The notes beneath the pieces are model-generated. The model was not told where the DNA came from. It ran no database searches and saw only the letters and a program-made list of their open reading frames with translations. A stretch of DNA of 47,798 bases from NCBI GenBank assembly GCA_004557905.1, contig SFFH01000004.1, positions 1 to 47,798 of the forward strand, written 5' to 3'. A program made the position numbers and the translations under genes. The stretch comes from Clostridiales bacterium. Its GTDB lineage: Bacteria; Bacillota; Clostridia; Christensenellales; Aristaeellaceae. Shown in pieces: positions 16,660 through 24,051 of this stretch; the first letter of the stretch is position 1, and each line of letters begins with the position of its first letter.

Positions 16660-16688
16660 TTGACAAGCATTTTCGGATGCCGTACAAT
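16660..16688 (+). promoter_or_regulatory. Promoter of the divergent gntR gene
   Basis: TTGACA (16660-16665), 17 bases, TACAAT (16683-16688), about 80 bases before the TTG start. It lies about 40 bases to the right of the right-hand operator. Confidence 0.7.
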
Positions 16689-16766
16689 AGAACCAACAAT
16701 CGACCCGTTTGTGCGCACGGATTTTCTGTGTGCATGGTTTCGTAAAAACAGAAGGAAGGGATTCCT

Positions 16767-17411
16767 TTGGCAGCAACGCAGACGATCACCGTCTACAACG
16801 CCTTGAAGGAAAAGATCATCAGCGGCGTCCTCTCGCCGGCAGAAAGCCTGCCTGAGGCGGAGCTGGCCGCACAGCACGGCGTCAGCCGCAACACCATCAA
16901 AAAAGCCCTGCTCATGCTGGAAAGCGAGGGCTTTGTCACCATCGAGCAGAACAAGGGCGCAAAAGTGCGTGCCTATTCCAAGCGCGAGGTCATTGAATAC
17001 CTGGAGGTGCGCGAGGCGCTCGAGGGCCTGCTCATCCGCCAGACCGTTCCCGTCATCACCGAGAAGGAAATCGCCTCGCTCGAGGACTGTCTGGCTCAGA
17101 TGCGCCGGAACAAGGCCGAAGAGAATCTGCTTGAGTATTCTCAAAACAACCGCAGGTTTCATCAGATTCTCTACGACGCCTGCCCCAATCGGACAATGGC
17201 AGAGCTGATCATCAATCTCAAAAACCAGATGCGCAAGTACAACAGCAAGACCATCCTCATTCCCGGCAGAAGCGAGCAGGGCCTTGCCGAGCATACGGAA
17301 ATCCTGAACGCGCTGAAGGAGAGAGAGGTTCACAAGGCCGAGCAGGCGATGTGCCGGCATATCCGCGGTGTGCGGCAGGTATTCGAGCAATACTTTGATT
17401 TATTGTTCTGA
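16767..17411 (+). CDS. GntR/FCD family transcription regulator of the catabolic operon
   Basis: A 214-residue regulator. The winged helix-turn-helix spans about residues 9-67 (LKEKIISGVLSPAESLPEAELAAQ... SRNTIKKALLMLESEGFV). The FCD ligand-binding helical domain spans about 75-205, with metal/ligand His residues in NRRFHQILYDACPN and a later EHTEILNALKER. FCD members usually bind carboxylic acids. The start is a TTG at 16767 behind GGAAGGG. It is transcribed away from the DUF6282/GalB/TRAP/aldolase operon across a region with two matching palindromes. It is therefore very likely the operon's repressor, released by the imported acid or an intermediate. Confidence 0.9.
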   Translation: MAATQTITVYNALKEKIISGVLSPAESLPEAELAAQHGVSRNTIKKALLMLESEGFVTIEQNKGAKVRAYSKREVIEYLEVREALEGLLIRQTVPVITEKEIASLEDCLAQMRRNKAEENLLEYSQNNRRFHQILYDACPNRTMAELIINLKNQMRKYNSKTILIPGRSEQGLAEHTEILNALKEREVHKAEQAMCRHIRGVRQVFEQYFDLLF

Positions 17412-17551
17412 TCCTGCCGGCGAATCCCTGCATCCCCGTGTCCGGTTTTGCGACGGGCACATCGTGCTTTTCTTTCGCGACCGGGGAATGGCGGAAAAGC
17501 ATGCTTGCTCAGTTTGATCCGACAGAAATCGATATCGAGGAGGTGCAAAGG

Positions 17552-18145
17552 ATGAGACAGGGCATCCTGTACATTCATGGCAAGGGAGGCCATGCCGCGG
17601 AAGCCGATCATTACAGGACGCTTTTTCCCGAGGCGGACGTTGTCGGGCTGGATTACAGGTCCGAAACCCCGTGGGACGCCCAGGAAGAATTTGCCCGGTT
17701 CTATGATTCGTTTTGCAGCGATCATGAGGCGGTTAGCGTCATCGCCAACAGCATCGGCGCGTATTTTCTGATGCACGCGCTCGGCGGAAGAAGGATGGAG
17801 CAGGCGTATTTCATCTCGCCGATCGTCAACATGGAGCGGCTGATTCTGGATATGATGCAGTGGGCGAACGTGACGGAGAGGGAGCTGAAGGAGCGGGGGA
17901 GTATCGAGACGGCCTTTGGTGAGACCCTGTCCTGGGATTATCTTTGCTGGGTGAGAAACCACCCGGTTTCGTGGCGGGTTCCCACGAGGATTCTCTATGG
18001 CAGCAGGGATCATCTGCAATCCATCGGGACGATTCAGGCCTTTGCCGGGCAGACCGGCGCGGAGGTCACGGTGATGGAGAACGGCGAGCACTGGTTCCAT
18101 ACGGAGGAGCAAATGACGTTTTTGGATCGCTGGATCACCCGGTGA
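17552..18145 (+). CDS. Small alpha/beta hydrolase
   Basis: A 197-residue serine hydrolase-like protein. ILYIHGKGG forms the oxyanion strand, SVIANSIGAYF holds the nucleophilic Ser, TRILYGSRDHLQS the acid and MENGEHWFHTEEQ the His. It is short, lacking a large lid, and resembles the RBBP9/YdeN-like serine hydrolases. The ATG at 17552 follows GAGGAGGTGC at proper spacing; the frame is open upstream, but that extension looks non-coding. It lies 140 bases after gntR on the same strand and could be read through from it. Substrate unknown; a link to the catabolic operon is possible but unproven. Confidence 0.8.
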   Translation: MRQGILYIHGKGGHAAEADHYRTLFPEADVVGLDYRSETPWDAQEEFARFYDSFCSDHEAVSVIANSIGAYFLMHALGGRRMEQAYFISPIVNMERLILDMMQWANVTERELKERGSIETAFGETLSWDYLCWVRNHPVSWRVPTRILYGSRDHLQSIGTIQAFAGQTGAEVTVMENGEHWFHTEEQMTFLDRWITR

Positions 18146-18172
18146 ATCCCGGGCCCCAAACAGTTGAATAAC

Positions 18173-18211
18173 AGCAGGCTCTGCGGCAAAGGGATCGCCG
18201 CAGAGCCTGCT
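18173..18211 (+). terminator. Strong hairpin after the hydrolase gene
   Basis: A perfect 15-bp stem AGCAGGCTCTGCGGC / GCCGCAGAGCCTGCT (18173-18187, 18197-18211) with a 9-base loop. The T-tract is poor, so it is a stem-loop end or weak terminator. Confidence 0.55.
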
Positions 18212-18347
18212 TGCATAGGGGGCGTTTTCATCGGGGCGGAGCATATACTGCCAAAAGTAATTCTGCATAATAGTATAAAAACAACTTATAATGTTCGCTG
18301 TTGACCGTACAAACTGAAGCAATTTTTGTGAATACAAGTGTATAATA

Positions 18348-18375
18348 TTGACAATTTGTCATCGCGGTTTATAAT
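18348..18375 (+). promoter_or_regulatory. Promoter and overlapping operator of the second gntR
   Basis: TTGACA (18348-18353), 16 bases, TATAAT (18370-18375). The perfect palindrome TGACAATTTGTCA (18349-18361) sits on the -35 element, a good candidate autoregulatory site for the GntR protein that follows. Confidence 0.7.
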
Positions 18376-18402
18376 ACGGAAAAAAGGCGAGGAGTAAAGC
18401 GC

Positions 18403-19044
18403 TTGAAGACAAAAAAACCGCTGACGGACAGGGTATACCGCGAGATTTATCTTGACATCATCAACGGGGAAATCCTGCCGGACGAGTATATCACCGAGAG
18501 CCAGCTGATCGAGCGGTTCGGGGTCAGCAAATCGCCTGTCAGAGAGGCGCTGATCATGCTCTGCAACGAGAACGTCCTGGAGTGCATTCCGCGCAGGGGC
18601 TATCGCGTGGTGCTCATTTGCAGGGATGAGCTCGAGCAGATCGTGGAGACGCGCCAGGCGCTGGAGCTGTTCATGTTTGAGCGGGCGTTCCCCAGGCTGA
18701 ACCGTCAGGAGCTGAGCAGGCTGCGCGAGCTGAACGACATTGCCAGGGACGCCGCGCAGATGACGACCATGCAGAGGTGGGAACACAACATCGCCTTCCA
18801 CCTGGGGCTTGCCTCCTACGCGGGGAACCGGTACATGCTCAGGATTCTGGCTGATACCCTGCGCGTCAATGCCAGAGCGTACACGCTCTATGCCAATTAT
18901 GTGAAGCTGCAGAATGCGGAGACTGCGCGCGACTTTCATCACAAGCTGATCAGCGCCTGTGAGGAGCGCGACTACGAGAAGGCCGTGGGGCTTCTGAAGT
19001 CCGATACAGAGGAATTGCTGATCCGGAAAATCAACTACCTCTGA
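18403..19044 (+). CDS. GntR/FCD family transcription regulator
   Basis: A 213-residue regulator starting at TTG 18403 behind GAGGAG. The winged helix (about 8-68) reads RVYREIYLDIINGEILPDEY ... RFGVSKSPVREALIML, ending in the wing IPRRGYRVV. The FCD domain follows, with IVETRQALELFMFE and HNIAFHLGLASYAGN supplying the usual Arg and His positions. Unlike the regulator at 16767, it has no obvious adjacent catabolic genes. A palindrome over its own -35 suggests autoregulation. The target and ligand are unknown. The two GntR proteins are only distantly alike, so this is not a recent duplication. Confidence 0.88.
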   Translation: MKTKKPLTDRVYREIYLDIINGEILPDEYITESQLIERFGVSKSPVREALIMLCNENVLECIPRRGYRVVLICRDELEQIVETRQALELFMFERAFPRLNRQELSRLRELNDIARDAAQMTTMQRWEHNIAFHLGLASYAGNRYMLRILADTLRVNARAYTLYANYVKLQNAETARDFHHKLISACEERDYEKAVGLLKSDTEELLIRKINYL

Positions 19045-19091
19045 ATCCTCGCGAGCGCTGCCGATCCGGCGGGATTTGCCCCGCGGCGGCC

Positions 19092-19120
19092 TTGCTTTTG
19101 AACCGGAAGTATGCTATAAT
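19092..19120 (+). promoter_or_regulatory. Promoter reading into a short structured transcript
   Basis: TTGCTT (19092-19097), 17 bases, TATAAT (19115-19120). The predicted start at about 19127 lies just before a two-hairpin element with a T-rich end at 19213. The primary product may therefore be an ~85-nt RNA, or an attenuated leader of the gene at 19458. The rest of the 19045-19457 gap holds repeat A copy 2 and nothing else I can support. Confidence 0.6.
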
Positions 19121-19130
19121 CAGGGCGCTT

Positions 19131-19213
19131 GGAAAAAAGAACCGTCTTACCATGTAAGAAGGGCTTTGGATATTGCACATCTCTGTGCCGTATGTAAAGC
19201 CCTTCTTTCTTTT
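19131..19213 (+). ncRNA. Structured RNA element D, copy 1 (small RNA or attenuator candidate)
   Basis: The element starts AAAGAACCGTCTT and forms hairpin 1 CTTAC-CAT-GTAAG (19146-19158). Hairpin 2 is an 11-bp stem AGAAGGGCTTT / AAAGCCCTTCT (19157-19167, 19196-19206) enclosing an inner GCAC/GTGC stem, and ends TTCTTTT. A second element with the same leader and the same three stems, but different stem bases, lies at 20255-20328. It sits right behind a good promoter. Confidence 0.55.
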
Positions 19214-19305
19214 ATTCAAAAGGAAATTGCACAGAGCATCGTGCAGCGGGCACTGAGCAGCTTCACTTTGCAAAGCCGTTCGGAAGTGGGAGCGGCACGG
19301 CCCGC
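19211..19305 (+). repeat. Dispersed ~100-bp repeat A, copy 2 (diverged)
   Basis: It follows the T-tract of RNA element D directly. It shares AGGAAATTGC, GTGCAGCGGGCAC, TTTGCAAAGCCGTTCGGAAG and a final GC-rich block with the copies at 9591 and 42281. It is the most diverged of the three, especially at its start and end. Confidence 0.65.
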
Positions 19306-19457
19306 TATTGGCGGTTTTGCGCGGCCGGGAGAAGATTTCACAGCGGGAGGGATGCGTCATGCCTGTACAGCGCCACCGCGCGCCGTTCGCGTGAGGAACG
19401 GCGGCATGCGGGGAAGAGCGTTTGCCAACAAGGCACTGAACGGAAAGGAGAGCTGAT

Positions 19458-20222
19458 ATGGAATTGCGCAGTCAGGCTGTGAAGCATGCAGCCTTTGGAA
19501 AAGGAATCATCACGGAGGTTTCCGGGAACACGATCACCGTGTGCTTTGCGCAGGGAGAGAAGCGTTTTCCCTGCCCGGACGCCTTTTCACATCATCTGAC
19601 GCTGAAGGACGCTGCGCTCCAGGCGGAGCTGTCCGCCATGGCGGTGAGCAATGCGCGGCGCCGTCAGGAGGAGAAGAAGCGGGAGGTTGAGAGGCATGAG
19701 CGGGAGATCCGGCTCAGAACGATGAAGATCCCGCCAAAATCCCAGGCGGCCTTTGACGCAACCACGGAGCAGCTGGAGCGTTACCGCGAAGAGGGCGCGC
19801 TGTTCACGGGCTGCGTCCTCTCCGGGCCGTCCAGGGGAAAGCCACGGGTGCCCAGGGCCATCAAGCCCAACACAGCCTGCCTGCTGACCGCAAGGCCCGA
19901 CGGGGGCGGCGAGGAGCAGCGGCAGATCCTGGGCGCGTTCATGGTTCGGGATGACTTCTGGGGCGACAGGTGCGCGGACGGCCTGGTCAGGGCGCACGAC
20001 CGGTACCGGATCATGCTGCCCGAGCCGATGCCCTTCTGGGCCTTTCTTGACGGGGAAGAACAGCGCCGCACCTGGGGAAACGTGCCCTTCAGGATCTTTA
20101 CCAACCAGACCATGCGGACGATCCTGCGGGAGATGCGGGGGCGCCTCGAGGGTACGCCGCAGGCCGGGGAGGCGTCGGCATTCTATGCCTACTTCTGTGA
20201 GATGAACCAGATGCTGCCGTGA
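19458..20222 (+). CDS. Unrecognised protein with an N-terminal Tudor-like domain
   Basis: A 254-residue protein whose ATG follows GGAAAGGAGAG. Residues 5-45 (QAVKHAAFGKGIITEVSGNT, then ITVCFAQGEKRFPCPDAF) resemble the small Tudor-like fold at the C-terminus of UvrD/PcrA helicases (VKHxxFGxGxV, then xVxFxxGxK). Residues about 65-95 are a charged helix rich in Arg, Glu and Lys. The C-terminal half contains LTARPDGGGEEQRQILGAFMV, DDFWGDRCADG and WAFLDGEEQRRTWGNVPFR, which I do not recognise. There is no signal peptide or membrane segment. It is flanked on both sides by related RNA hairpin elements. A nucleic-acid-binding role is suggested only by the N-terminal domain; treat function as unknown. 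Confidence 0.75.
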   Translation: MELRSQAVKHAAFGKGIITEVSGNTITVCFAQGEKRFPCPDAFSHHLTLKDAALQAELSAMAVSNARRRQEEKKREVERHEREIRLRTMKIPPKSQAAFDATTEQLERYREEGALFTGCVLSGPSRGKPRVPRAIKPNTACLLTARPDGGGEEQRQILGAFMVRDDFWGDRCADGLVRAHDRYRIMLPEPMPFWAFLDGEEQRRTWGNVPFRIFTNQTMRTILREMRGRLEGTPQAGEASAFYAYFCEMNQMLP

Positions 20223-20254
20223 GCCGCGGGAGCAGCGCGCAGCATCCAAACGAT

Positions 20255-20328
20255 GAAAGAACCGTCTTTTCAAAAGAAGAAGGGCTTTCCGCCGCACCGC
20301 AAGGTGAGATGGGAAAGCCCTCTTTTTT
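20255..20328 (+). ncRNA. Structured RNA element D, copy 2 (terminator-like)
   Basis: It has the same AAAGAACCGTCTT start as copy 1. Hairpin 1 is CTTT-TCA-AAAG (20266-20276). Hairpin 2 is AGGGCTTTCC / GGAAAGCCCT (20281-20290, 20312-20321), enclosing CACC-GCAA-GGTG, and ends TCTTTTTT. Here it ends the transcript of the preceding gene. The stem sequences differ from copy 1 while pairing is kept. Confidence 0.6.
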
Positions 20329-20364
20329 CAAAGCACACAGAAAAACAATGTGGGGGATACGATC

Positions 20365-20892
20365 ATGTCACAACGGATTTCGCTCAGGACCGAGCTGCGG
20401 ACGGAGGATCTCCTGCTGATGATCAAATGGATGTCGAACGAGCATGTCTATCGGTATCTGAACGAGCATCAGCAGATCACCACCCAGCTCAAGCAGGTAT
20501 ACGACGCCCGATTGCCGGTGTTCACACCGCTGTTCAATCGCAATGGCCGCTTCTTTATGATCTGCACGGGCGCGGATCAGGCCATCGGCTTTCTTCGTCT
20601 GGCGTATTGCCCGGACAACACCGTGGAGCTGGTCATCGCCATCGGCGAGGAGCGCATGTGGGGACAGGGCTATGGGCGCGTCAGCCTGTCCGAGGCGCTG
20701 AAGATCGCCTTTCTGGAGATGCGCAGGGACAGGGTCATCGCGCATATCTACCATGAAAACAGCCGTTCCCGGCATCTGTTTGTCAGCCGCGGCTTTGCGC
20801 CGTGCACGCAGGGATCGCACTCGACGAAGTATCAGCTCACCTTTGACGCCTATCTGCATCCCGAGGTGAGCGAAAAGGACGAAATCGCCTGA
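20365..20892 (+). CDS. GNAT family N-acetyltransferase
   Basis: A 175-residue acetyltransferase. LRTELRTEDLLLMIKWMSNEHV at the start and the acetyl-CoA loop ERMWGQGYGRVSLSEALKIAF (motif A), then ENSRSRHLFVSRGFAP, place it with the RimJ/RimL-like GNATs that acetylate proteins or small amines. The ATG at 20365 follows GGGGGATA; an in-frame start 15 bases upstream is less well placed. It is convergent with the small minus-strand gene that follows, stopping 6 bases away from it. Substrate unknown. Confidence 0.82.
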   Translation: MSQRISLRTELRTEDLLLMIKWMSNEHVYRYLNEHQQITTQLKQVYDARLPVFTPLFNRNGRFFMICTGADQAIGFLRLAYCPDNTVELVIAIGEERMWGQGYGRVSLSEALKIAFLEMRRDRVIAHIYHENSRSRHLFVSRGFAPCTQGSHSTKYQLTFDAYLHPEVSEKDEIA

Positions 20893-20898
20893 TCGCCC

Positions 20899-21129
20899 TT
20901 ATACCATGCCGCAGTCCGAACGGTCCGGCCCGGTCTGGCCGGAGACGTAGCCGGCGCGATAGGCCATATTGATCTCGCGCAGCTCGCGCCTGCCCTCGAT
21001 GTAGTCCTGGTACATTTCGTACATGCCGGCGGCGCATCCCTCGCAGGAGGCCTCAATCGCGCCGAGGGATTCGGCGACGATTTGCTCGCGCTCCTCGCGG
21101 GTGGTGTCCTTGATGAGAATGCTGGTCAT
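20899..21129 (-). CDS. Small conserved protein (76 aa)
   Basis: It begins MTSILIKDTTREEREQIVAE, then has a two-Cys stretch CEGCAAGMYEMYQDYIEGRR, then REINMAYRAGYVSG. The length, strong AGGAGG-type ribosome site and clear codon bias support a real gene. I recall similar small proteins with a TTREEREQIV opening and a CxxC-type motif in gut Clostridia, always uncharacterised. It sits 12 bases upstream of the M28 peptidase stop, so the two may form one minus-strand unit, with the peptidase gene first. No membrane segment; function unknown. Confidence 0.72.
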   Translation of the reverse strand: MTSILIKDTTREEREQIVAESLGAIEASCEGCAAGMYEMYQDYIEGRRELREINMAYRAGYVSGQTGPDRSDCGMV

Positions 21130-21141
21130 GATGAAACCTCC

Positions 21142-22371
21142 TTACGCGTTCCTGTCCCGCCTGCGGTTCAGGTAGACGTCGAGCTTGTCCTTCATCGCGT
21201 CGGGCATCTCGCGCTTCACAGGGAAATGCCGGGCGTTCACCATCGTGCCGACGAATGTGATGATGAAGTCGATATCCTGCGCAAGCTGCGCGGCGCTCAG
21301 CACGTCGAGCGTGTCGTAGCGGTTGTGGATGGTCGCGGTATTGCGCGGGGCGAGGCGCGCGAAGGAGACGGCCGGCACGCCCTTATCCGCGAACGGCGTG
21401 GAATCGCTCGAATAGACGTCCTGGCGCGTCTTGAGGCTGAAGCCCGACATCGAGGAGAGGTACTCGATGAAGTGCATCAGGCGCTCCTCGGCGGTGCAGA
21501 CGGCGTGGAAGGGCCCCATGATCGAGCCGATCATGTCGAGGTTGACGTTCAGCGCGATTTTGGAGAGCGCATCCTCGTGCGCGGCGCAGTACGCCTTGGA
21601 GCCGAGCAGGCCGCGCTCCTCGCTGCCGCAGAAGATCAGACGAAGGCCGCGGCGGCGCGGCTTTCCGGCGAACGCCTCCGCGACGCCAAGCAGGCCGATG
21701 CAGCCGGACATGTTGTCATACGCGCCGGTGGAGAGCGGCCTGGAATCGTAGTGCGCGGTGAATACGATCCACTCGTCCGTTTCGCCGGGCAGCTCGCAGA
21801 CGACGTTGTGGGACTGGCCCGTGAACTCGTCCTGCTCAAGGATGATCCGGGCGGTCTGCGCGCCGGAGCGGACCAGCTCGATGGCGGACTTGGCGTTGAT
21901 GTTCACGCCGGGAATCTTCACGCCCTTGCTCACATAGGCGCGCAGCTCACGCTGGTCGATGTCCTCATCGGCGTAGTGGGCGTCGCCGTCATAGGTGATG
22001 AAGCCGGCGGCGCCGCTTGCCAGAATATCCTGGTACTTCCAGTAACCCAGAAAGCCGTCCAGCAGCACGATTTTGCCTTTGCAGGCGGAGAGGGCGCAGG
22101 GGTTGGCCTCCGGCACATAGACAAGCGGCGCTTCGATTTCGCCGCTGCCGGCGCACAGATAGCCCTTGCAGGGAATCTCCCGGCCGTCGATGGTCAGGCT
22201 GGCATGCTTCATGGCTGCCATCGGCACGTCGAACGGCTCAAGCCGCGCGGCAAAGCCGAGCTTCTCGCATTCACCCATCAGATACCGGGCGCAGGCGAGC
22301 TCCTGCTCCGTGCCGCTTACGCGGATATAGGCAGTGTCGTGCAGAATGCGGTTGATGGTTTCTATATTCAT
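21142..22371 (-). CDS. M28 family metallopeptidase (aminopeptidase-like, with PA insert)
   Basis: A 409-residue zinc peptidase. The di-zinc ligands follow the M28 order: VFTAHYDSRP (His), AYDNMSGCIG (bridging Asp), CGSEERGLLGS (catalytic Glu and Glu ligand), NLDMIGS (Asp) and ATIHNRYDTLD (His). Residues about 90-190 look like a PA-type insert. No signal peptide is visible from the ATG at 22371, which follows AAGGAGGTATCTGCC. The frame is open further upstream but overlaps the MATE gene. A cytoplasmic aminopeptidase is likely. It is transcribed with the small gene downstream and lies 130 bases from the MATE gene upstream. Confidence 0.88.
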   Translation of the reverse strand: MNIETINRILHDTAYIRVSGTEQELACARYLMGECEKLGFAARLEPFDVPMAAMKHASLTIDGREIPCKGYLCAGSGEIEAPLVYVPEANPCALSACKGKIVLLDGFLGYWKYQDILASGAAGFITYDGDAHYADEDIDQRELRAYVSKGVKIPGVNINAKSAIELVRSGAQTARIILEQDEFTGQSHNVVCELPGETDEWIVFTAHYDSRPLSTGAYDNMSGCIGLLGVAEAFAGKPRRRGLRLIFCGSEERGLLGSKAYCAAHEDALSKIALNVNLDMIGSIMGPFHAVCTAEERLMHFIEYLSSMSGFSLKTRQDVYSSDSTPFADKGVPAVSFARLAPRNTATIHNRYDTLDVLSAAQLAQDIDFIITFVGTMVNARHFPVKREMPDAMKDKLDVYLNRRRDRNA

Positions 22372-22501
22372 GGCAGATACCTCCTTGTTCATTTCATCGG
22401 GTCTGATTATACACGCAAAGCGGCGGGGCGGCAACGCGCTCAGCCGCTTTTCTTCATCAAACAAGGAACCGAGCAAAAACCGCGCGACCGCACGGCCTGC
22501 T

Positions 22502-23812
22502 TTACAGCGCCCGCCTGAGACCGAGCAGACCCACGGCGTCTGCGACAAACCAGCCGATGGGAATGGCCAGCCAGATGGCGGTCACGCCGAAGCGCAGCGC
22601 AAACGCGTAGGCGATGAGCACGCGCAGCCCGAGCGAGATGACGGTGAGCACGACGGACATGCCGGCGCGCTCCAGCCCGCGATAGGTGGCGTAGAGCAGA
22701 AAGAGCATGCCGATGCCGACGTAGAATACGCCCTCCATGCGCAGATAGCGCGCGCCGATGGCGAGAATCTCCGCTTCGCCGGGATCGATGAACAGCGTGA
22801 GCAGCGGCCTGGCGAAGAGAAAGACGAGCGCGGAGACGAGCAGGCAGAAGGAGAGCGAGAGCACACAGGCCTCGCGCAAGCCGCGGCGCACGCGCTCAGG
22901 CTTGCCCGCGCCGGCGTTCTGCGCGACAAACGTGGCAAAGCCGTTGGCGAAATCCTGCGCCGGGGAATAGGCGAAGGCGTCGATCTTCACGCCCGCGGCG
23001 AACGCGGCCATGGTCGCCACGCCGAAGCTGTTGACCAGGCTCTGGATCATCAGGATGCCGAAGTTCATGATGGACTGCTGGACGCTGGTGAGCACGCTGA
23101 CGCTGGCGATGCGCGCAAGCAGCGCGCCGTCCCGGTGCATGTGGGCCCTGCCGGGGTGCAGCGCGGGCATGCGCAGAAAGCACAGCAGGATGCCCAATGC
23201 GCTGAGCGCCTGCGCGAGCACCGTGGCCGCCGCCGCGCCCGCGACGCCCGCATGCAGTCCGAGCACAAACAGCAGGTCAAGCGCGATATTCGCCAGGGTG
23301 GAGAGGAGCAGAAACAGGAGCGGCGCGAGGGAATTGCCCACGCTGCGCAGCATGGCGGCGAGAAAATTGTACAGGAAGACGAAGGGAATGCCCGCGAAGA
23401 CGACGCGCAGATACGCGGTGATGTCGGGCACAACCTCCGTCGGGATACGCATGAGCAGCAGGAGCGCGGGCAGCGCGACATAGGACAGCACCGTCAACAG
23501 CAGCGCAATCAGCGCGATCATCACAAACGCGTTGACCACGGCGGTCTTCATGCGGTCGGGCCTGCCCTCGCCGTGGAGCTGGCTGAACACCACGCCGCTG
23601 CCCATGCACAGCCCCAGCAGCAGGCTGGTGAGCAGCACCATCAGCGAAAACGCGCTGCCCACGGCGGCCAGCGCGACGTTGCCGAGAAACCTGCCGACGA
23701 CCCAGGTATCCACGATGTTGTACAGCTGCTGCAGCAGATTGCCGGCGATCAGCGGCAGGCTGAAAAGAATCAGCCCGCGGCGGATGGGGCCCTGCGTCAA
23801 ATCCCTTTGCAT
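22502..23812 (-). CDS. MATE family multidrug/metabolite exporter
   Basis: A 436-residue protein with about twelve membrane segments. It opens LTQGPIRRGLILFSLPLIAGNLLQQLYNIVDTWVVGRFLG, the usual first segment of MATE proteins, and repeats the pattern in the second half (SIMNFGILMIQSLVNSFG). It would use a cation gradient to export drugs or metabolites. The ATG at 23812 has AGGAG nine bases upstream; a TTG two codons earlier is too close to that site. No local regulator is evident, and substrates cannot be predicted. Confidence 0.9.
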   Translation of the reverse strand: MQRDLTQGPIRRGLILFSLPLIAGNLLQQLYNIVDTWVVGRFLGNVALAAVGSAFSLMVLLTSLLLGLCMGSGVVFSQLHGEGRPDRMKTAVVNAFVMIALIALLLTVLSYVALPALLLLMRIPTEVVPDITAYLRVVFAGIPFVFLYNFLAAMLRSVGNSLAPLLFLLLSTLANIALDLLFVLGLHAGVAGAAAATVLAQALSALGILLCFLRMPALHPGRAHMHRDGALLARIASVSVLTSVQQSIMNFGILMIQSLVNSFGVATMAAFAAGVKIDAFAYSPAQDFANGFATFVAQNAGAGKPERVRRGLREACVLSLSFCLLVSALVFLFARPLLTLFIDPGEAEILAIGARYLRMEGVFYVGIGMLFLLYATYRGLERAGMSVVLTVISLGLRVLIAYAFALRFGVTAIWLAIPIGWFVADAVGLLGLRRAL

Positions 23813-23875
23813 AGACAAGTACTCCTGTATATACTGACATTCTTCATTTTGGAAAGATTGCTTTTGACTGCGCGA

Positions 23876-23938
23876 AGCGAGGAAGGGAGTCTGAGGGATG
23901 AAATCCCTCAGGCGGGTTTCAGGGCGGCAGCCCTGACG
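23876..23938 (+). repeat. Palindromic repeat B, copy 1
   Basis: The sequence GCGAAGCGA-x-GAAGGGAGTCTGAGGGA leads into the stem CTGAGGGA / TCCCTCAG (23891-23898, 23904-23911), then GGCGGGT and a second GC hairpin around GGCAGCCCT. The reverse complement of 42383-42452 is nearly the same. It is non-coding and lies between divergent genes. Confidence 0.7.
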
Positions 23939-23991
23939 TTTTCCGCTAGGTATTATAGCAGATTCAGTGAAGCATGGAAAGGAGAAAGCGA

Positions 23992-24021
23992 TTGACGCGG
24001 GCGGCTGCGGCGCGATACAAT
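23992..24021 (+). promoter_or_regulatory. Promoter upstream of the HAD phosphatase gene
   Basis: TTGACG (23992-23997), 18 bases, TACAAT (24016-24021), 30 bases before the ATG. It is the only good match in the divergent gap. Confidence 0.55.
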
Positions 24022-24051
24022 AGAGCCAGCAACATACGGGAGAGATGAAGC

